NCBI GenBank assembly: GCA_900550565.1
Contig: URSG01000008.1
Span: 1-42,027 of the forward strand
Direction: 5' to 3'
Length of the DNA stretch: 42,027 nucleotides
From: an uncultured Rickettsiales bacterium
GTDB lineage: Bacteria > Pseudomonadota > Alphaproteobacteria > Rs-D84
Shown: one piece after another, positions 7,783 to 15,437 of the stretch
Layout: every line of letters starts with the position of its first letter
Position numbering within the stretch: the first letter of the stretch is position 1
Position numbers and translations under genes: made by a program
The notes under the pieces: generated by a model
Told to the model about the DNA's origin: nothing
Databases searched by the model: none
Seen by the model: only the letters and a program-made list of their open reading frames with translations

Positions 7783-7810
7783 ATTATACCTGTTTTCTTT
7801 TTATTTGCAA
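7783..7810 (-). promoter_or_regulatory. Promoter of tRNA-Ser(CGA), -35 shared with atl
   Basis: On the minus strand TTGCAA (7810-7805), a 16-nt spacer and TATAAT (7788-7783) lie upstream of the tRNA 5' end at 7773. The TTGCAA is its own reverse complement and also serves the rightward promoter. Confidence 0.75.
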
Positions 7811-7833
7811 GGGGTTTATAATAAGGGTATAAT
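7805..7833 (+). promoter_or_regulatory. Promoter of atl, near-leaderless, shared -35
   Basis: The same TTGCAA (7805-7810), a 17-nt spacer and TATAAT (7828-7833) read rightward. The ATG at 7842 is only 8 nt beyond the -10 and there is no Shine-Dalgarno. Confidence 0.75.
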
Positions 7834-7841
7834 CAGTCGCT

Positions 7842-8183
7842 ATGAAAACATTTAACGAACAGGTTTATGATGTCGTTGCCCGTATCCCGTCGGGGCGTGT
7901 GGCGACATTTGGACAAATTGCGGCGATGATTGGCCGGCCACGTATGGCGCGATTTGTCGGATATGCGTCAAACAATAAAAACAGTTGGCACCTGCCGTGG
8001 CACCGCGTCGTATTCAAAGACGGCAGTTTGTGCAGTGGTTTTGCCGAACAACAATACAAATCTTTGCGCGCCGAAGGGGTGAAATTCACCCGTGACAGGC
8101 ACGTTGTAATGGAACAATATCAATGGAATCCTGAACGTGACGGCGTGCCGTTGGACATTCGTGATTTTCCATTGGTGTTTTAA
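7842..8183 (+). CDS. atl: Alkyltransferase-like protein (ATL)
   Basis: The 113-aa protein matches the C-terminal DNA-binding domain of O6-alkylguanine-DNA alkyltransferase. The active-site PCHRV box reads PWHRV, so the alkyl-accepting Cys is replaced by Trp. That is the defining feature of ATL proteins, which bind O6-alkylguanine and hand it to nucleotide-excision repair instead of reversing it. The helix-turn-helix and arginine-finger region (GRVATFGQIAAMIG, then ARFVGYA) is present. The protein has a short C-terminal extension after the core. It is a single gene transcribed divergently from tRNA-Ser, with a -10 only 8 nt from the ATG. Confidence 0.88.
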   Translation: MKTFNEQVYDVVARIPSGRVATFGQIAAMIGRPRMARFVGYASNNKNSWHLPWHRVVFKDGSLCSGFAEQQYKSLRAEGVKFTRDRHVVMEQYQWNPERDGVPLDIRDFPLVF

Positions 8184-8259
8184 CAGAAAAAACTTTACTC
8201 TTGATAAAATATGCTATGATATGAATAATATACGAAACTGAAAGACAAAAGGAAAAGTA

Positions 8260-8538
8260 ATGAAACGTTCAGATATTGTTCGCACAATCCAGGTTCAATT
8301 CAAACACATGCGCGCAACTGATGCCGCCGCGATACTGGATACTGTGTCGGACCATATGATAGAAGCAATCGCCGCAGGCGACAGAATTGAAATTCGTGGA
8401 TTCGGCACGTTTCAACCACGTGCACGCGCCACAAAAATTGGTTATAATCCATGCACTGGCAAACCAATGCCACTGCCGGCCAGCACGACAATCTTGTTCA
8501 AGCCCAGCCGTGAATTGACCAAAAAAATGAATGGATAA
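8260..8538 (+). CDS. ihfB: HU/IHF family DNA-bending protein, IHF-beta-like
   Basis: The 92-aa protein has the DNABII fold. It starts MKRSDIV, contains the GFGTF turn and the DNA-inserting arm (IGYNPCTGKPMPLP, with the conserved Pro in NPCTG), and ends with FKPSRELTKKMN. These fit IHF-beta better than HU. It would form a dimer with an alpha subunit encoded elsewhere and shape the nucleoid. An AAGGAAAA ribosome-binding site precedes the ATG. It is 4 nt from the carboxyltransferase gene and probably co-transcribed with it. Confidence 0.85.
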   Translation: MKRSDIVRTIQVQFKHMRATDAAAILDTVSDHMIEAIAAGDRIEIRGFGTFQPRARATKIGYNPCTGKPMPLPASTTILFKPSRELTKKMNG

Positions 8539-8542
8539 ATAA

Positions 8543-10282
8543 ATGTTATTTGGTAAAAAATCAGGAATTATAAATCACGACCGCGCCAGATATGACAAGG
8601 TGCGACGCCTGATGTGGATTAAATGTGAATCCTGTGGCCGTTTGGTTTATTACAAGGATTACAAGGACAACCTGTATATCTGTCCACGTTGTGGGCGTGC
8701 GTTTATTATGACGCCAAAGCAGCGGTTTGATTTACTGTTTGATAATAATGATTGGACACGATTGGATTTGCCAACTGTGTCTGATGACCCACTGAACTTT
8801 GTTGACAGAATGTCTTATCAAGACCGTCTGGCCGAGGCACGCAGTGATACCGGCGTTCACGACGCAGTTGTTTCTGCCGACGGTGTATTGGGTGGCGTTC
8901 CGACAACCGTATGCGTGTTGAACGGCGATTTTATGATGGGGTCTATGGGGCGTGCGGCCGGCGACGGCATTATCGCCAGTATGGAACACGCCACCGCTGC
9001 GCGCCGTCCATTTGTTATGGTTGTGGCGTCTGGGGGCGCACGTATGCAGGAAAACATTTTGTCCCTGATGCAGATGGCGCGAACAACGGTTGCAGTAAAT
9101 CGCTTGCACGCAAATGGAATCCCGTATATCGTTTTGCTGACTGATCCTACGTATGGTGGCGTCACGGCATCGTTTGCAATGCTGGGCGATATTCATATCG
9201 CAGAAAGTGGCGCGCGCATTGGCTTTGCCGGACGTCGCGTCATTGAACAGAATATCCGTGAAAAATTGCCGTCCAATTTCCAGACTGCGGAATATTTATA
9301 TGAACACGGTATGGTTGATATGGTTGTTCCGCGCAACGAACTGCACGACACGCTGTCACGTGTGCTGGCGGTGTTGACCAAACAACCGCGCGAGCCTAAG
9401 GCGATAAATGTTTCAACCCCATTGGCGGACAATAAAAAGACCCGTGGTATGGGCGAAACAGATGCCTATGACAAGGTATTGCTGGCGCGTAATGAAAACC
9501 GTCCGCATTTCTTGGATTACATCAATGGCATTGTTGACGATTGGACATATTTGGCCGGCGACCGCCTGTATGCCGAAGATTCTGCAATGGGCAGTGGTAT
9601 TGGCTATTGGCGCGGAATCCCGGCCGTTATAATCGGCCAAGAGCAGGGGCGTACCATTGAAACCCGTCAAAAACACCGCTTTGGTATGGCCAATCCTGAC
9701 GGCTATCGCAAGGCGCAACGTATGATGCGTTTGGCGGAAAAGTTTAATTTGCCGTTGATTTCATTATTTGATACCGCAGGCGCGTTCGCCGGCCGCGAAG
9801 GCGAAGAACGCGGACAATCCCAGGCGATTGCGATGACTATGTCGGTTGGACTGTCAATAAAAACACCGTATGTTGCCGTCAACGTGGGCCAGGGCGGTTC
9901 TGGGGGCGCGATTGCGATTGGGACGGCCGATCGTGTGCTGATGATGGAAAACGCGATTTATTCGGTGATTGCGCCTGAATCGTGTGCCAGCATTTTGTGG
10001 AAAGACAATAAATTCAAGGCTGTTGCCGCCCAGGCTATGAAACTGACTGCGCGCGATATGGCGAATCTGAACGTCATTGACGGCATTATTGACGAACCGG
10101 CCGGTGGCGCACACACAGACTGGCAAACAACAATGGAATTGTTGTCCAGTGCAGTTGCCGACAATATCCGCGAATTACAGGAAATCCCAGCGGCCGAATT
10201 GCCGGCACGACGTGCGGAAAAATTCCTGGCGATGACGCGCGATGTTGAAATTTATGGGCCCGAGCCTGTATCTGACCACTAA
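8543..10282 (+). CDS. accDA: Acetyl-CoA carboxylase carboxyltransferase, fused beta-alpha (AccD-AccA)
   Basis: One 579-aa chain holds both carboxyltransferase subunits that move carboxyl from biotin to acetyl-CoA in fatty-acid synthesis. Residues 1 to about 285 are AccD with the four-Cys zinc finger (C28, C31, C47, C50) and the VVASGGARMQEN and GRRVIEQ motifs. Residues from about 290 to the end are AccA with GQEQGRTIETR, FGMANPDGYRKA, DTAGAFAGREGEERGQ and GQGGSGGAIAIG. In most proteobacteria accA and accD are separate genes, but here there is no stop between them. The N-terminal linker-helix region usual in AccA is short. It follows ihfB by 4 nt with a weak ribosome-binding site, suggesting coupling, and a terminator follows the stop. 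Confidence 0.95.
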   Translation: MLFGKKSGIINHDRARYDKVRRLMWIKCESCGRLVYYKDYKDNLYICPRCGRAFIMTPKQRFDLLFDNNDWTRLDLPTVSDDPLNFVDRMSYQDRLAEARSDTGVHDAVVSADGVLGGVPTTVCVLNGDFMMGSMGRAAGDGIIASMEHATAARRPFVMVVASGGARMQENILSLMQMARTTVAVNRLHANGIPYIVLLTDPTYGGVTASFAMLGDIHIAESGARIGFAGRRVIEQNIREKLPSNFQTAEYLYEHGMVDMVVPRNELHDTLSRVLAVLTKQPREPKAINVSTPLADNKKTRGMGETDAYDKVLLARNENRPHFLDYINGIVDDWTYLAGDRLYAEDSAMGSGIGYWRGIPAVIIGQEQGRTIETRQKHRFGMANPDGYRKAQRMMRLAEKFNLPLISLFDTAGAFAGREGEERGQSQAIAMTMSVGLSIKTPYVAVNVGQGGSGGAIAIGTADRVLMMENAIYSVIAPESCASILWKDNKFKAVAAQAMKLTARDMANLNVIDGIIDEPAGGAHTDWQTTMELLSSAVADNIRELQEIPAAELPARRAEKFLAMTRDVEIYGPEPVSDH

Positions 10283-10307
10283 AAAAACGCCCAAACGGGC
10301 GTTTTTA
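10283..10307 (+). terminator. Terminator of accDA
   Basis: The hairpin AACGCCC-AAA-CGGGCGTT with 5' A run and 3' TTTTT lies just after the stop. Confidence 0.85.
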
Positions 10308-10319
10308 TAATTTAATGAC

Positions 10320-10348
10320 TTGCAATCGGAAAACTGTTTCTGTATAAT
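10320..10348 (+). promoter_or_regulatory. Promoter of tRNA-Ser(GCT)
   Basis: TTGCAA (10320-10325), a 17-nt spacer and TATAAT (10343-10348). The predicted start is about 10 nt before the mature tRNA 5' end. Confidence 0.8.
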
Positions 10349-10365
10349 ACCCGTCGCAACCATGC

Positions 10366-10453
10366 GGAGCGTTGGCAGAGTGGTAATGCAGCAGATTGCT
10401 AATCTGTGACCGCGTTTTGTGGTCCATAGGTTCGAGTCCTATACGCTCCGCCA
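10366..10453 (+). tRNA. tRNA-Ser, anticodon GCT
   Basis: The 88-nt class II tRNA has acceptor stem GGAGCGT/ACGCTCC, anticodon loop TTGCTAA giving GCT (codons AGC/AGU), a long variable arm (GACCGCGTTTTGTGGTCC), a T-loop TTCGAGT, and an encoded G plus CCA. Confidence 0.95.
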
Positions 10454-10539
10454 GGATTGTTTTATTCTGGCTATGACAATTAAATTTATGACTTTTTGTT
10501 GTTGTCGTTAAATTTGCCACGCAGACGGGCATATTTCGT

Positions 10540-10568
10540 TTGCAAAAAATCCAACAATTTATTACAGT
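10540..10568 (+). promoter_or_regulatory. Candidate promoter of cysS
   Basis: TTGCAA (10540-10545), a 17-nt spacer and TACAGT (10563-10568) lie upstream of the AAGGAA ribosome-binding site of cysS. The -10 is weaker than those of the tRNA genes. Confidence 0.45.
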
Positions 10569-10603
10569 TTTTCTTATATCAGATAAAGCAAAGGAAGCGC
10601 ATT

Positions 10604-12022
10604 ATGACAATCAGATTATTTAACACAATGTCCAGAAAACTGGAAGTTTTCAAACCATTGGTGCCGGGGCACATGGGTTTTTATTCTTGTGGGCCAACCG
10701 TATATTGGGATCAACACATTGGTAATATGCGCAGCTTTGTCAATAGCGATATTCTGAAACGTATGTTCATTGAAAATGGGTACACAGTTCGTCATGTTAT
10801 GAATATTACAGACGTTGGTCATTTGACCAGCGATGAAGATTCTGGTGAAGACAAAATGGAAAAGGGTGCTGCACGCGAAAAAATGTCTGCTTGGGATATT
10901 GCAAAAAAATATACAGATGCATTTTTGCGTGACATTGACGCGTTAAATATTATTCGGCCATCGGCAATGCCGCATGCCACCGATTATATTCAAGAACAAA
11001 TTGACCAGGTCAAAAAACTGGAAGCGCTGGGTTACACGTACGAAATTCCCGGCGATGGAATTTATTATGACACCAGTAAATTCCCAGACTATGGAATGTT
11101 GGGCGGACAAAATTTGTCAGAATTACGCGCCGGTGCACGCATTGACGACAGCGGCAAACGCAATCCAACTGATTTTGCATTGTGGAAATTTTCTCCAAAG
11201 GATAAAAAACGCGCCATGGAATGGGACAGCCCATGGGGTGTTGGTTTTCCCGGTTGGCACATTGAATGCAGTGCAATGAGTATGAAATTATTGGGACCGC
11301 ATTTTGATATCCACGTTGGGGGACAAGAACATATCAAGGTTCATCACAGTGATGAAATAGCACAATCAGAACCTATTGTTGGCAAACCATGGGTCAACTA
11401 TTGGCTGCATTATGAATGGTTATTAGCCAAAGATGGAAAAATGTCAAAATCATCGGGTGATTTCCTTACCGTCAGGGATCTGATTGAACGCGGATATGAT
11501 CCAATGGCATTCAGATATATGTTGCTGATGGGACATTATCGTCAACCACTGGATTTTTCATTTGAAGCATTGGATGCGGCATCTACAGGGTATAAAAATG
11601 TTGTTCGTCGCATTGCAGATTTAATGAGCAACACTCAACCAGGTACGTTGGATCATGGAGTATATGACACATGGCATAATAAAATCTTAGAGGCTGTTTC
11701 AGACAATATGAAAACTGCCACGGCATTAGTTTTAATGCAGGATATGCTGAAAGATGCGACTGTGAATCCGACAACCAAATTGGCGTTGTTTGAATTTATT
11801 GATCGGTTATTGGGGCTGCAATTTATTGACCGGGCAAAAAAATTGCATAATGTGGAAAATATCGCGATTCCTGCGGAAATCCAGGCCTTGGCCGATGCAC
11901 GTCAGGACGCCAAGGCGGTGCGCAATTACGCCCGTGCGGATGAAATCCGTGCCCAGTTAGATATGGCAGGGTGGTCAATCGTTGATACTCGCGACGGCGC
12001 AAAGATTGTAAAGAAAGCGTAA
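10604..12022 (+). CDS. cysS: Cysteine--tRNA ligase, atypical sequence type
   Basis: The 472-aa class I synthetase charges tRNA-Cys. The zinc site is C29, C222, H247 and E251. The HIGH-equivalent is HIGN (38-41), and KMSKS is at 279-283. The ATG at 10604 follows AAGGAA and places the usual LFNT start. Residues 72-88 (GHLTSDEDSGEDKMEKG) form an insert that I associate with CysRS of Clostridia and candidate-phyla bacteria rather than Alphaproteobacteria. By eye the gene is also richer in A/T third positions than its neighbours until near its 3' end. Both points suggest horizontal replacement of cysS, which is inference. A weak hairpin follows the stop. Confidence 0.93.
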   Translation: MTIRLFNTMSRKLEVFKPLVPGHMGFYSCGPTVYWDQHIGNMRSFVNSDILKRMFIENGYTVRHVMNITDVGHLTSDEDSGEDKMEKGAAREKMSAWDIAKKYTDAFLRDIDALNIIRPSAMPHATDYIQEQIDQVKKLEALGYTYEIPGDGIYYDTSKFPDYGMLGGQNLSELRAGARIDDSGKRNPTDFALWKFSPKDKKRAMEWDSPWGVGFPGWHIECSAMSMKLLGPHFDIHVGGQEHIKVHHSDEIAQSEPIVGKPWVNYWLHYEWLLAKDGKMSKSSGDFLTVRDLIERGYDPMAFRYMLLMGHYRQPLDFSFEALDAASTGYKNVVRRIADLMSNTQPGTLDHGVYDTWHNKILEAVSDNMKTATALVLMQDMLKDATVNPTTKLALFEFIDRLLGLQFIDRAKKLHNVENIAIPAEIQALADARQDAKAVRNYARADEIRAQLDMAGWSIVDTRDGAKIVKKA

Positions 12023-12023
12023 C

Positions 12024-12047
12024 AAAGTGCTGCTTTGCACACTTTTA
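12024..12047 (+). terminator. Weak terminator after cysS
   Basis: AAAGTG and CACTTT form a stem around a loop containing TGCTTTG, followed by TTT. It is weaker than the other terminators here. Confidence 0.35.
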
Positions 12048-12049
12048 TC

Positions 12050-12078
12050 TTGAATTTGGGGCAATTTTGGTGTATATT
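12050..12078 (+). promoter_or_regulatory. Promoter of trcR
   Basis: TTGAAT (12050-12055), a 17-nt spacer and TATATT (12073-12078). The leader of about 20 nt carries an AAGAGGA ribosome-binding site before the ATG at 12104. Confidence 0.6.
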
Positions 12079-12103
12079 GCCCCCAGCAACAAGAGGAACA
12101 TTC

Positions 12104-12628
12104 ATGAATTACCCATATATGCCAAAATCCACTGCACTTTGGTTGATTGAAAATACTGCATTAACATTTGAACAAATTGCCGAATTCTGTGGCCTGCATG
12201 AATTAGAGGTTAAAAATATCGCTGATGCCGAAACATACAAGATTCAGGGTCTGAATCCAATTCTGAACGGCCAGTTGACACGCGAAGATATCGCCCACTG
12301 CGAAGCAGACCCGTCTGCACGTTTAACACTGCGCGAAGAAATCGTTATCGCCCAACAGAAACAGAACAAAAAGGGCGTTGGCTACACACCAAAATTGCAC
12401 CGCCAAAATCGTTTGGGTGGCATTTTATGGATTCTGAAAAACTATCCTGAATTGTCGGACGGCCAGATTGCACGCCTGATGCGCAGCACAAATCCAACCG
12501 TCGCGTCAATCCGCAACAAAACGCATAAATCATATTCTTTGATTCAAATTCAAAGCCCGATTGTATTGGGATTGGTATCTGAATCTGCGGTTCACGACGC
12601 AGTCGCCAAGGCGAACAAAAAGAAATAA
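12104..12628 (+). CDS. trcR: TrcR-family (DUF1013) regulator
   Basis: The 174-aa protein matches DUF1013/TrcR, a family confined to Alphaproteobacteria and associated with cell-cycle transcription. The N-terminal half (TALWLIENTALTFEQIAEFCGL) looks like a first helix-turn-helix. A second appears in the C-terminal half (ELSDGQIARLMRSTNPTVASIRN). The Lys-rich end is typical. The ATG at 12104 was chosen because AAGAGGA precedes it and it matches the family start. It lies 35 nt upstream of rpoD in the same direction, so the two are probably co-transcribed. The presence of this gene is one of the best clues to the host class. Confidence 0.85.
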   Translation: MNYPYMPKSTALWLIENTALTFEQIAEFCGLHELEVKNIADAETYKIQGLNPILNGQLTREDIAHCEADPSARLTLREEIVIAQQKQNKKGVGYTPKLHRQNRLGGILWILKNYPELSDGQIARLMRSTNPTVASIRNKTHKSYSLIQIQSPIVLGLVSESAVHDAVAKANKKK

Positions 12629-12663
12629 ATTTAATTTAAACGTTTTAATCCGGGGGTCGGTCT

Positions 12664-14751
12664 ATGGCAAAAAAACTGGACGAGGCAACAAAGCTGTTGA
12701 TTGATTCGTTGCCCGAAAATCTGCAAAAACTCGCAACGTCTGCGGTGGAAGTGGGATATTTATCCCAGATGGATTTTAACGCCGCCACCGAAGCGGACGA
12801 AGTGCCAGATGCAGAAAAAGAAGAAGTTCTGGATTTCTTTCAACAGGATTTAGGACTGGAAGTTCTGGAATCAGACAGTTATCCCCGTGATATTGAAAAA
12901 TATTATGATGACGACGACTCGGACGAGCCACGCGATAAAACACGCAATCTGTTGAACGCTGATGCGGAACAGGTTGACGTCAATGACGATGACTATGAAC
13001 ATTATGCCAAGCAACTGGAACGCAGCCAAACGGGTAATTTGGTGCTGGGCGTCCAGGATTCTGTTCAATCATATTTGAAACAAATCGGCACAGTTCAGTT
13101 GTTGACCGCCGCAGGCGAGGTTGCAATCGCCCAACGTATAGAGGCCGCAACGCGTCTGATGGTTTATGGCCTGTGCGAAAGCCCGATGACAATCCAGGCA
13201 ATGTTGGATTGGTATCAACAGTTGTTAAACGAAGATATTCGTTTGCGTTATATCCTGAATTTGGAAGTGATGTATTCATCAGAATCCGAACAAAAATCAT
13301 TGGCCGCGCTGTCCGAAGCGTTAAAGTCCAAGGGTGTTGAACACGTTGACGAACTGGACGACGAAGACCTGGACGATTTGGAAGAATCCACCGCCGATGA
13401 CGAAGATGACGAAGACGACGAAGAAGACGATGATGACGAAGATGTAAAAAAAGAAGATACGCCACGTGGCACGTCTGGCGTTCCAATCCCTGTGATGGAA
13501 GAATCGCTGATGCCGATGGTAATGGAATTGTTCGGCAAAATTAAACGCGTCTTTAACAATATGCAGAAATTACAGGCCAAGCGTTTGGAAAATCTGTTGA
13601 CATCATCAAAGCCGGACGAAGCACTGGAAAAGAAATACGCCAAAATGCGTGTAGAATTGTTTGAACACGTCAGCAAGATTCGCCTGAACGACGACCGCAT
13701 TGCGGAAATTCTGGAACATTTGACCCAGCGCGACCAGTTGCTGATGGGACTGGAAGGAAAATTGTTGCGTCTGGCGGTGGCAAACAAAATTAAACGCGAA
13801 GATTTCTTGGCCGAATACGCCGGCAACGAATTAAACCGCAACTGGGTTAAAAAGTTGATGCGGCACAAAAATCCAACGTGGGCAAACTTTGCAAAAAAAC
13901 ACGAAAAAGATATTCTGAAAATCCAAGAAGACATTACGGAGATTGCACGCGAAACCGGCCAGCCGACCGCCGAATATAAAAAGGTTGTTGAACTGGTTCG
14001 CCGTGGTCAGACCGAGGCCGCACGCGCAAAACGCGAAATGATAGAGGCAAACTTGCGTCTGGTTATCAAATTCGCTAAAAAATCCAGCAACCGCGGTTTA
14101 GGTTTGGATTTCTCGGACTTGGTCCAGGACGGAAATATCGGATTGATGAAGGCGGTTGATAAATTTGACTATCGTTTAGGTAATAAATTTTCAACATACG
14201 CAACAAACTGGATTCAACAGGGCATTTCGCGCAGCATTGCCGACCAGGCGCGTACAATCCGCATACCTGTGCATATGATTGATAATATCCATAAAATCCA
14301 GCGTGCCTCGCGCCAGTTTATGCACAAATATGGACGCCAGCCCACAGCCGAAGAATTATCCAAAATCATTTACCTGCCAGTGGACAAGATTCACAAGGCG
14401 ATGAAGGTAAATCTGAAACCAATTTCATTAGAGGCCCCCGTCGGCAGTGAAGATGACAGCAGTCGTATTGAAATCATCGCAGACGAAACGGCCAAGAATC
14501 CATTTGTTTCGGCCGCACAAAAGAATCTGCGTAAAATCGTCACCCAGATTTTGTCTGAATTGGATCCCAAGGAAGAAACGGTTCTGCGTCAACGCTTTGG
14601 TATGAGTACGAATAAAACCAGCACCCTGGAAGAGGTTGGTGAATACATCGGCGTCACACGTGAACGTATCCGCCAGATAGAACAAAAGGCACTGACCAAG
14701 TTAAAGCACCCGACGCGTGCGCGTAAATTACGCAGTTTCTTGGAAGACTGA
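12664..14751 (+). CDS. rpoD: RNA polymerase primary sigma factor (sigma-70)
   Basis: The 695-aa protein has region 1.1 (1 to about 75), the primary-sigma non-conserved region with an uninterrupted Asp/Glu tract at about 235-260, and regions 2-4 from about 460 on. Region 2 includes NLRLVIKFAKK, DLVQDGNIGLMKAVDKFDY and KFSTYATNWIQQGISRSIADQ. Region 4 has the helix-turn-helix TLEEVGEYIGVTRERIRQIEQKAL. In region 2.4 the usual WWIRQAI is NWIQQGI, so the first Trp is Asn, Arg is Gln and Ala is Gly. These residues face the -10 element, so the change may matter for promoter choice. A GGGGG ribosome-binding site precedes the ATG, and a terminator follows. Confidence 0.97.
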   Translation: MAKKLDEATKLLIDSLPENLQKLATSAVEVGYLSQMDFNAATEADEVPDAEKEEVLDFFQQDLGLEVLESDSYPRDIEKYYDDDDSDEPRDKTRNLLNADAEQVDVNDDDYEHYAKQLERSQTGNLVLGVQDSVQSYLKQIGTVQLLTAAGEVAIAQRIEAATRLMVYGLCESPMTIQAMLDWYQQLLNEDIRLRYILNLEVMYSSESEQKSLAALSEALKSKGVEHVDELDDEDLDDLEESTADDEDDEDDEEDDDDEDVKKEDTPRGTSGVPIPVMEESLMPMVMELFGKIKRVFNNMQKLQAKRLENLLTSSKPDEALEKKYAKMRVELFEHVSKIRLNDDRIAEILEHLTQRDQLLMGLEGKLLRLAVANKIKREDFLAEYAGNELNRNWVKKLMRHKNPTWANFAKKHEKDILKIQEDITEIARETGQPTAEYKKVVELVRRGQTEAARAKREMIEANLRLVIKFAKKSSNRGLGLDFSDLVQDGNIGLMKAVDKFDYRLGNKFSTYATNWIQQGISRSIADQARTIRIPVHMIDNIHKIQRASRQFMHKYGRQPTAEELSKIIYLPVDKIHKAMKVNLKPISLEAPVGSEDDSSRIEIIADETAKNPFVSAAQKNLRKIVTQILSELDPKEETVLRQRFGMSTNKTSTLEEVGEYIGVTRERIRQIEQKALTKLKHPTRARKLRSFLED

Positions 14752-14762
14752 TAAAACAAATC

Positions 14763-14790
14763 GCCCACCATTTATGGTGGGCTTTATTAA
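14763..14790 (+). terminator. Terminator of rpoD
   Basis: The stem GCCCACCA/TGGTGGGC with loop TTTA is followed by TTTATT, 11 nt after the rpoD stop. Confidence 0.75.
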
Positions 14791-14807
14791 AAAACAAAGG
14801 CAATAAA

Positions 14808-15413
14808 ATGAAACCATGTGTATTGTTGTGCAACGGTCTGTCCGGCAGTGGCAAATCATTTTTTATAAAAAACTTTTTGCCACATTACGCATTTTATAAA
14901 TTGCGTTCTGCCACAACGCGTCCTATGCGTCCGGGTGAAATTGATGGACAAGAATATTTCTTTCGTGACGAAGCGTTTTTTGACACTGCGAAACTGGCAA
15001 CCCGTTTATGGGTCAATGAAAAAATATGGCAACCTGGACAGCCCAAATGGTTATACGGCGTCCCAGAAAATGAAATATTGGAAAACCCTGATATAAACCT
15101 GGTCTATGATGTCATAGAACCCCGATACGCGCGCCAGTTGATTGATTGGTTCGGCGCGCACGGGCTGGATAAAAAATATACGTTCAAGACGCTGTATTTT
15201 CTGCCCCCAGAAAACAATTTTGACATCGCACGCGCACGTGCCAATATGCCAAATGATGCAACAGTGCGGCAAAATAACACGTGTAATCCGATTGATTTTC
15301 TGCGCGCAGGATTAAATGTTGACTTTATGGTAAAATGCAGCACGTCTGAAACAATTATATTGCCACGTCTGCGTGATTTCATTGCACGACAAAGCAAGAT
15401 ACATCAAAAATAA
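14808..15413 (+). CDS. Guanylate-kinase-like P-loop protein
   Basis: The 201-aa protein has a Walker A motif GLSGSGKS (10-17). The segment TTRPMRPGEIDGQEYFF corresponds to the GMP-binding stretch of guanylate kinase (TTRxxRxGExxGxxYxF). The length also matches Gmk (about 205 aa). The second half is divergent: the usual DVQG-type Walker B strand and the Arg-rich lid are not clear, and VYDVIEPRYARQLIDWF stands there instead. It could be a diverged guanylate kinase or a nucleoside-phosphate kinase with another substrate, such as PhnN-type ribose bisphosphokinase, which shares the fold. An AAAGG ribosome-binding site precedes it. Whether the genome has a second, canonical gmk would help decide. 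Confidence 0.7.
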   Translation: MKPCVLLCNGLSGSGKSFFIKNFLPHYAFYKLRSATTRPMRPGEIDGQEYFFRDEAFFDTAKLATRLWVNEKIWQPGQPKWLYGVPENEILENPDINLVYDVIEPRYARQLIDWFGAHGLDKKYTFKTLYFLPPENNFDIARARANMPNDATVRQNNTCNPIDFLRAGLNVDFMVKCSTSETIILPRLRDFIARQSKIHQK

Positions 15414-15437
15414 AAACCGGCATACGCCGGTTTAATT
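15410..15437. terminator. Terminator between convergent genes
   Basis: The stem AAACCGGC-ATAC-GCCGGTTT is flanked by A and T runs and lies between the Gmk-like gene and the leftward coiled-coil gene. Confidence 0.8.

Noticed and set aside
10305..10532. Leftward frame antisense to tRNA-Ser(GCT)
   Set aside because: It covers the tRNA and its promoter and has no independent signals.
13380..13450. Simple repeat of GAC/GAA/GAT triplets in rpoD
   Set aside because: It encodes the acidic tract usual in primary sigma factors of this layout and is mixed in codons, not an expanded repeat.
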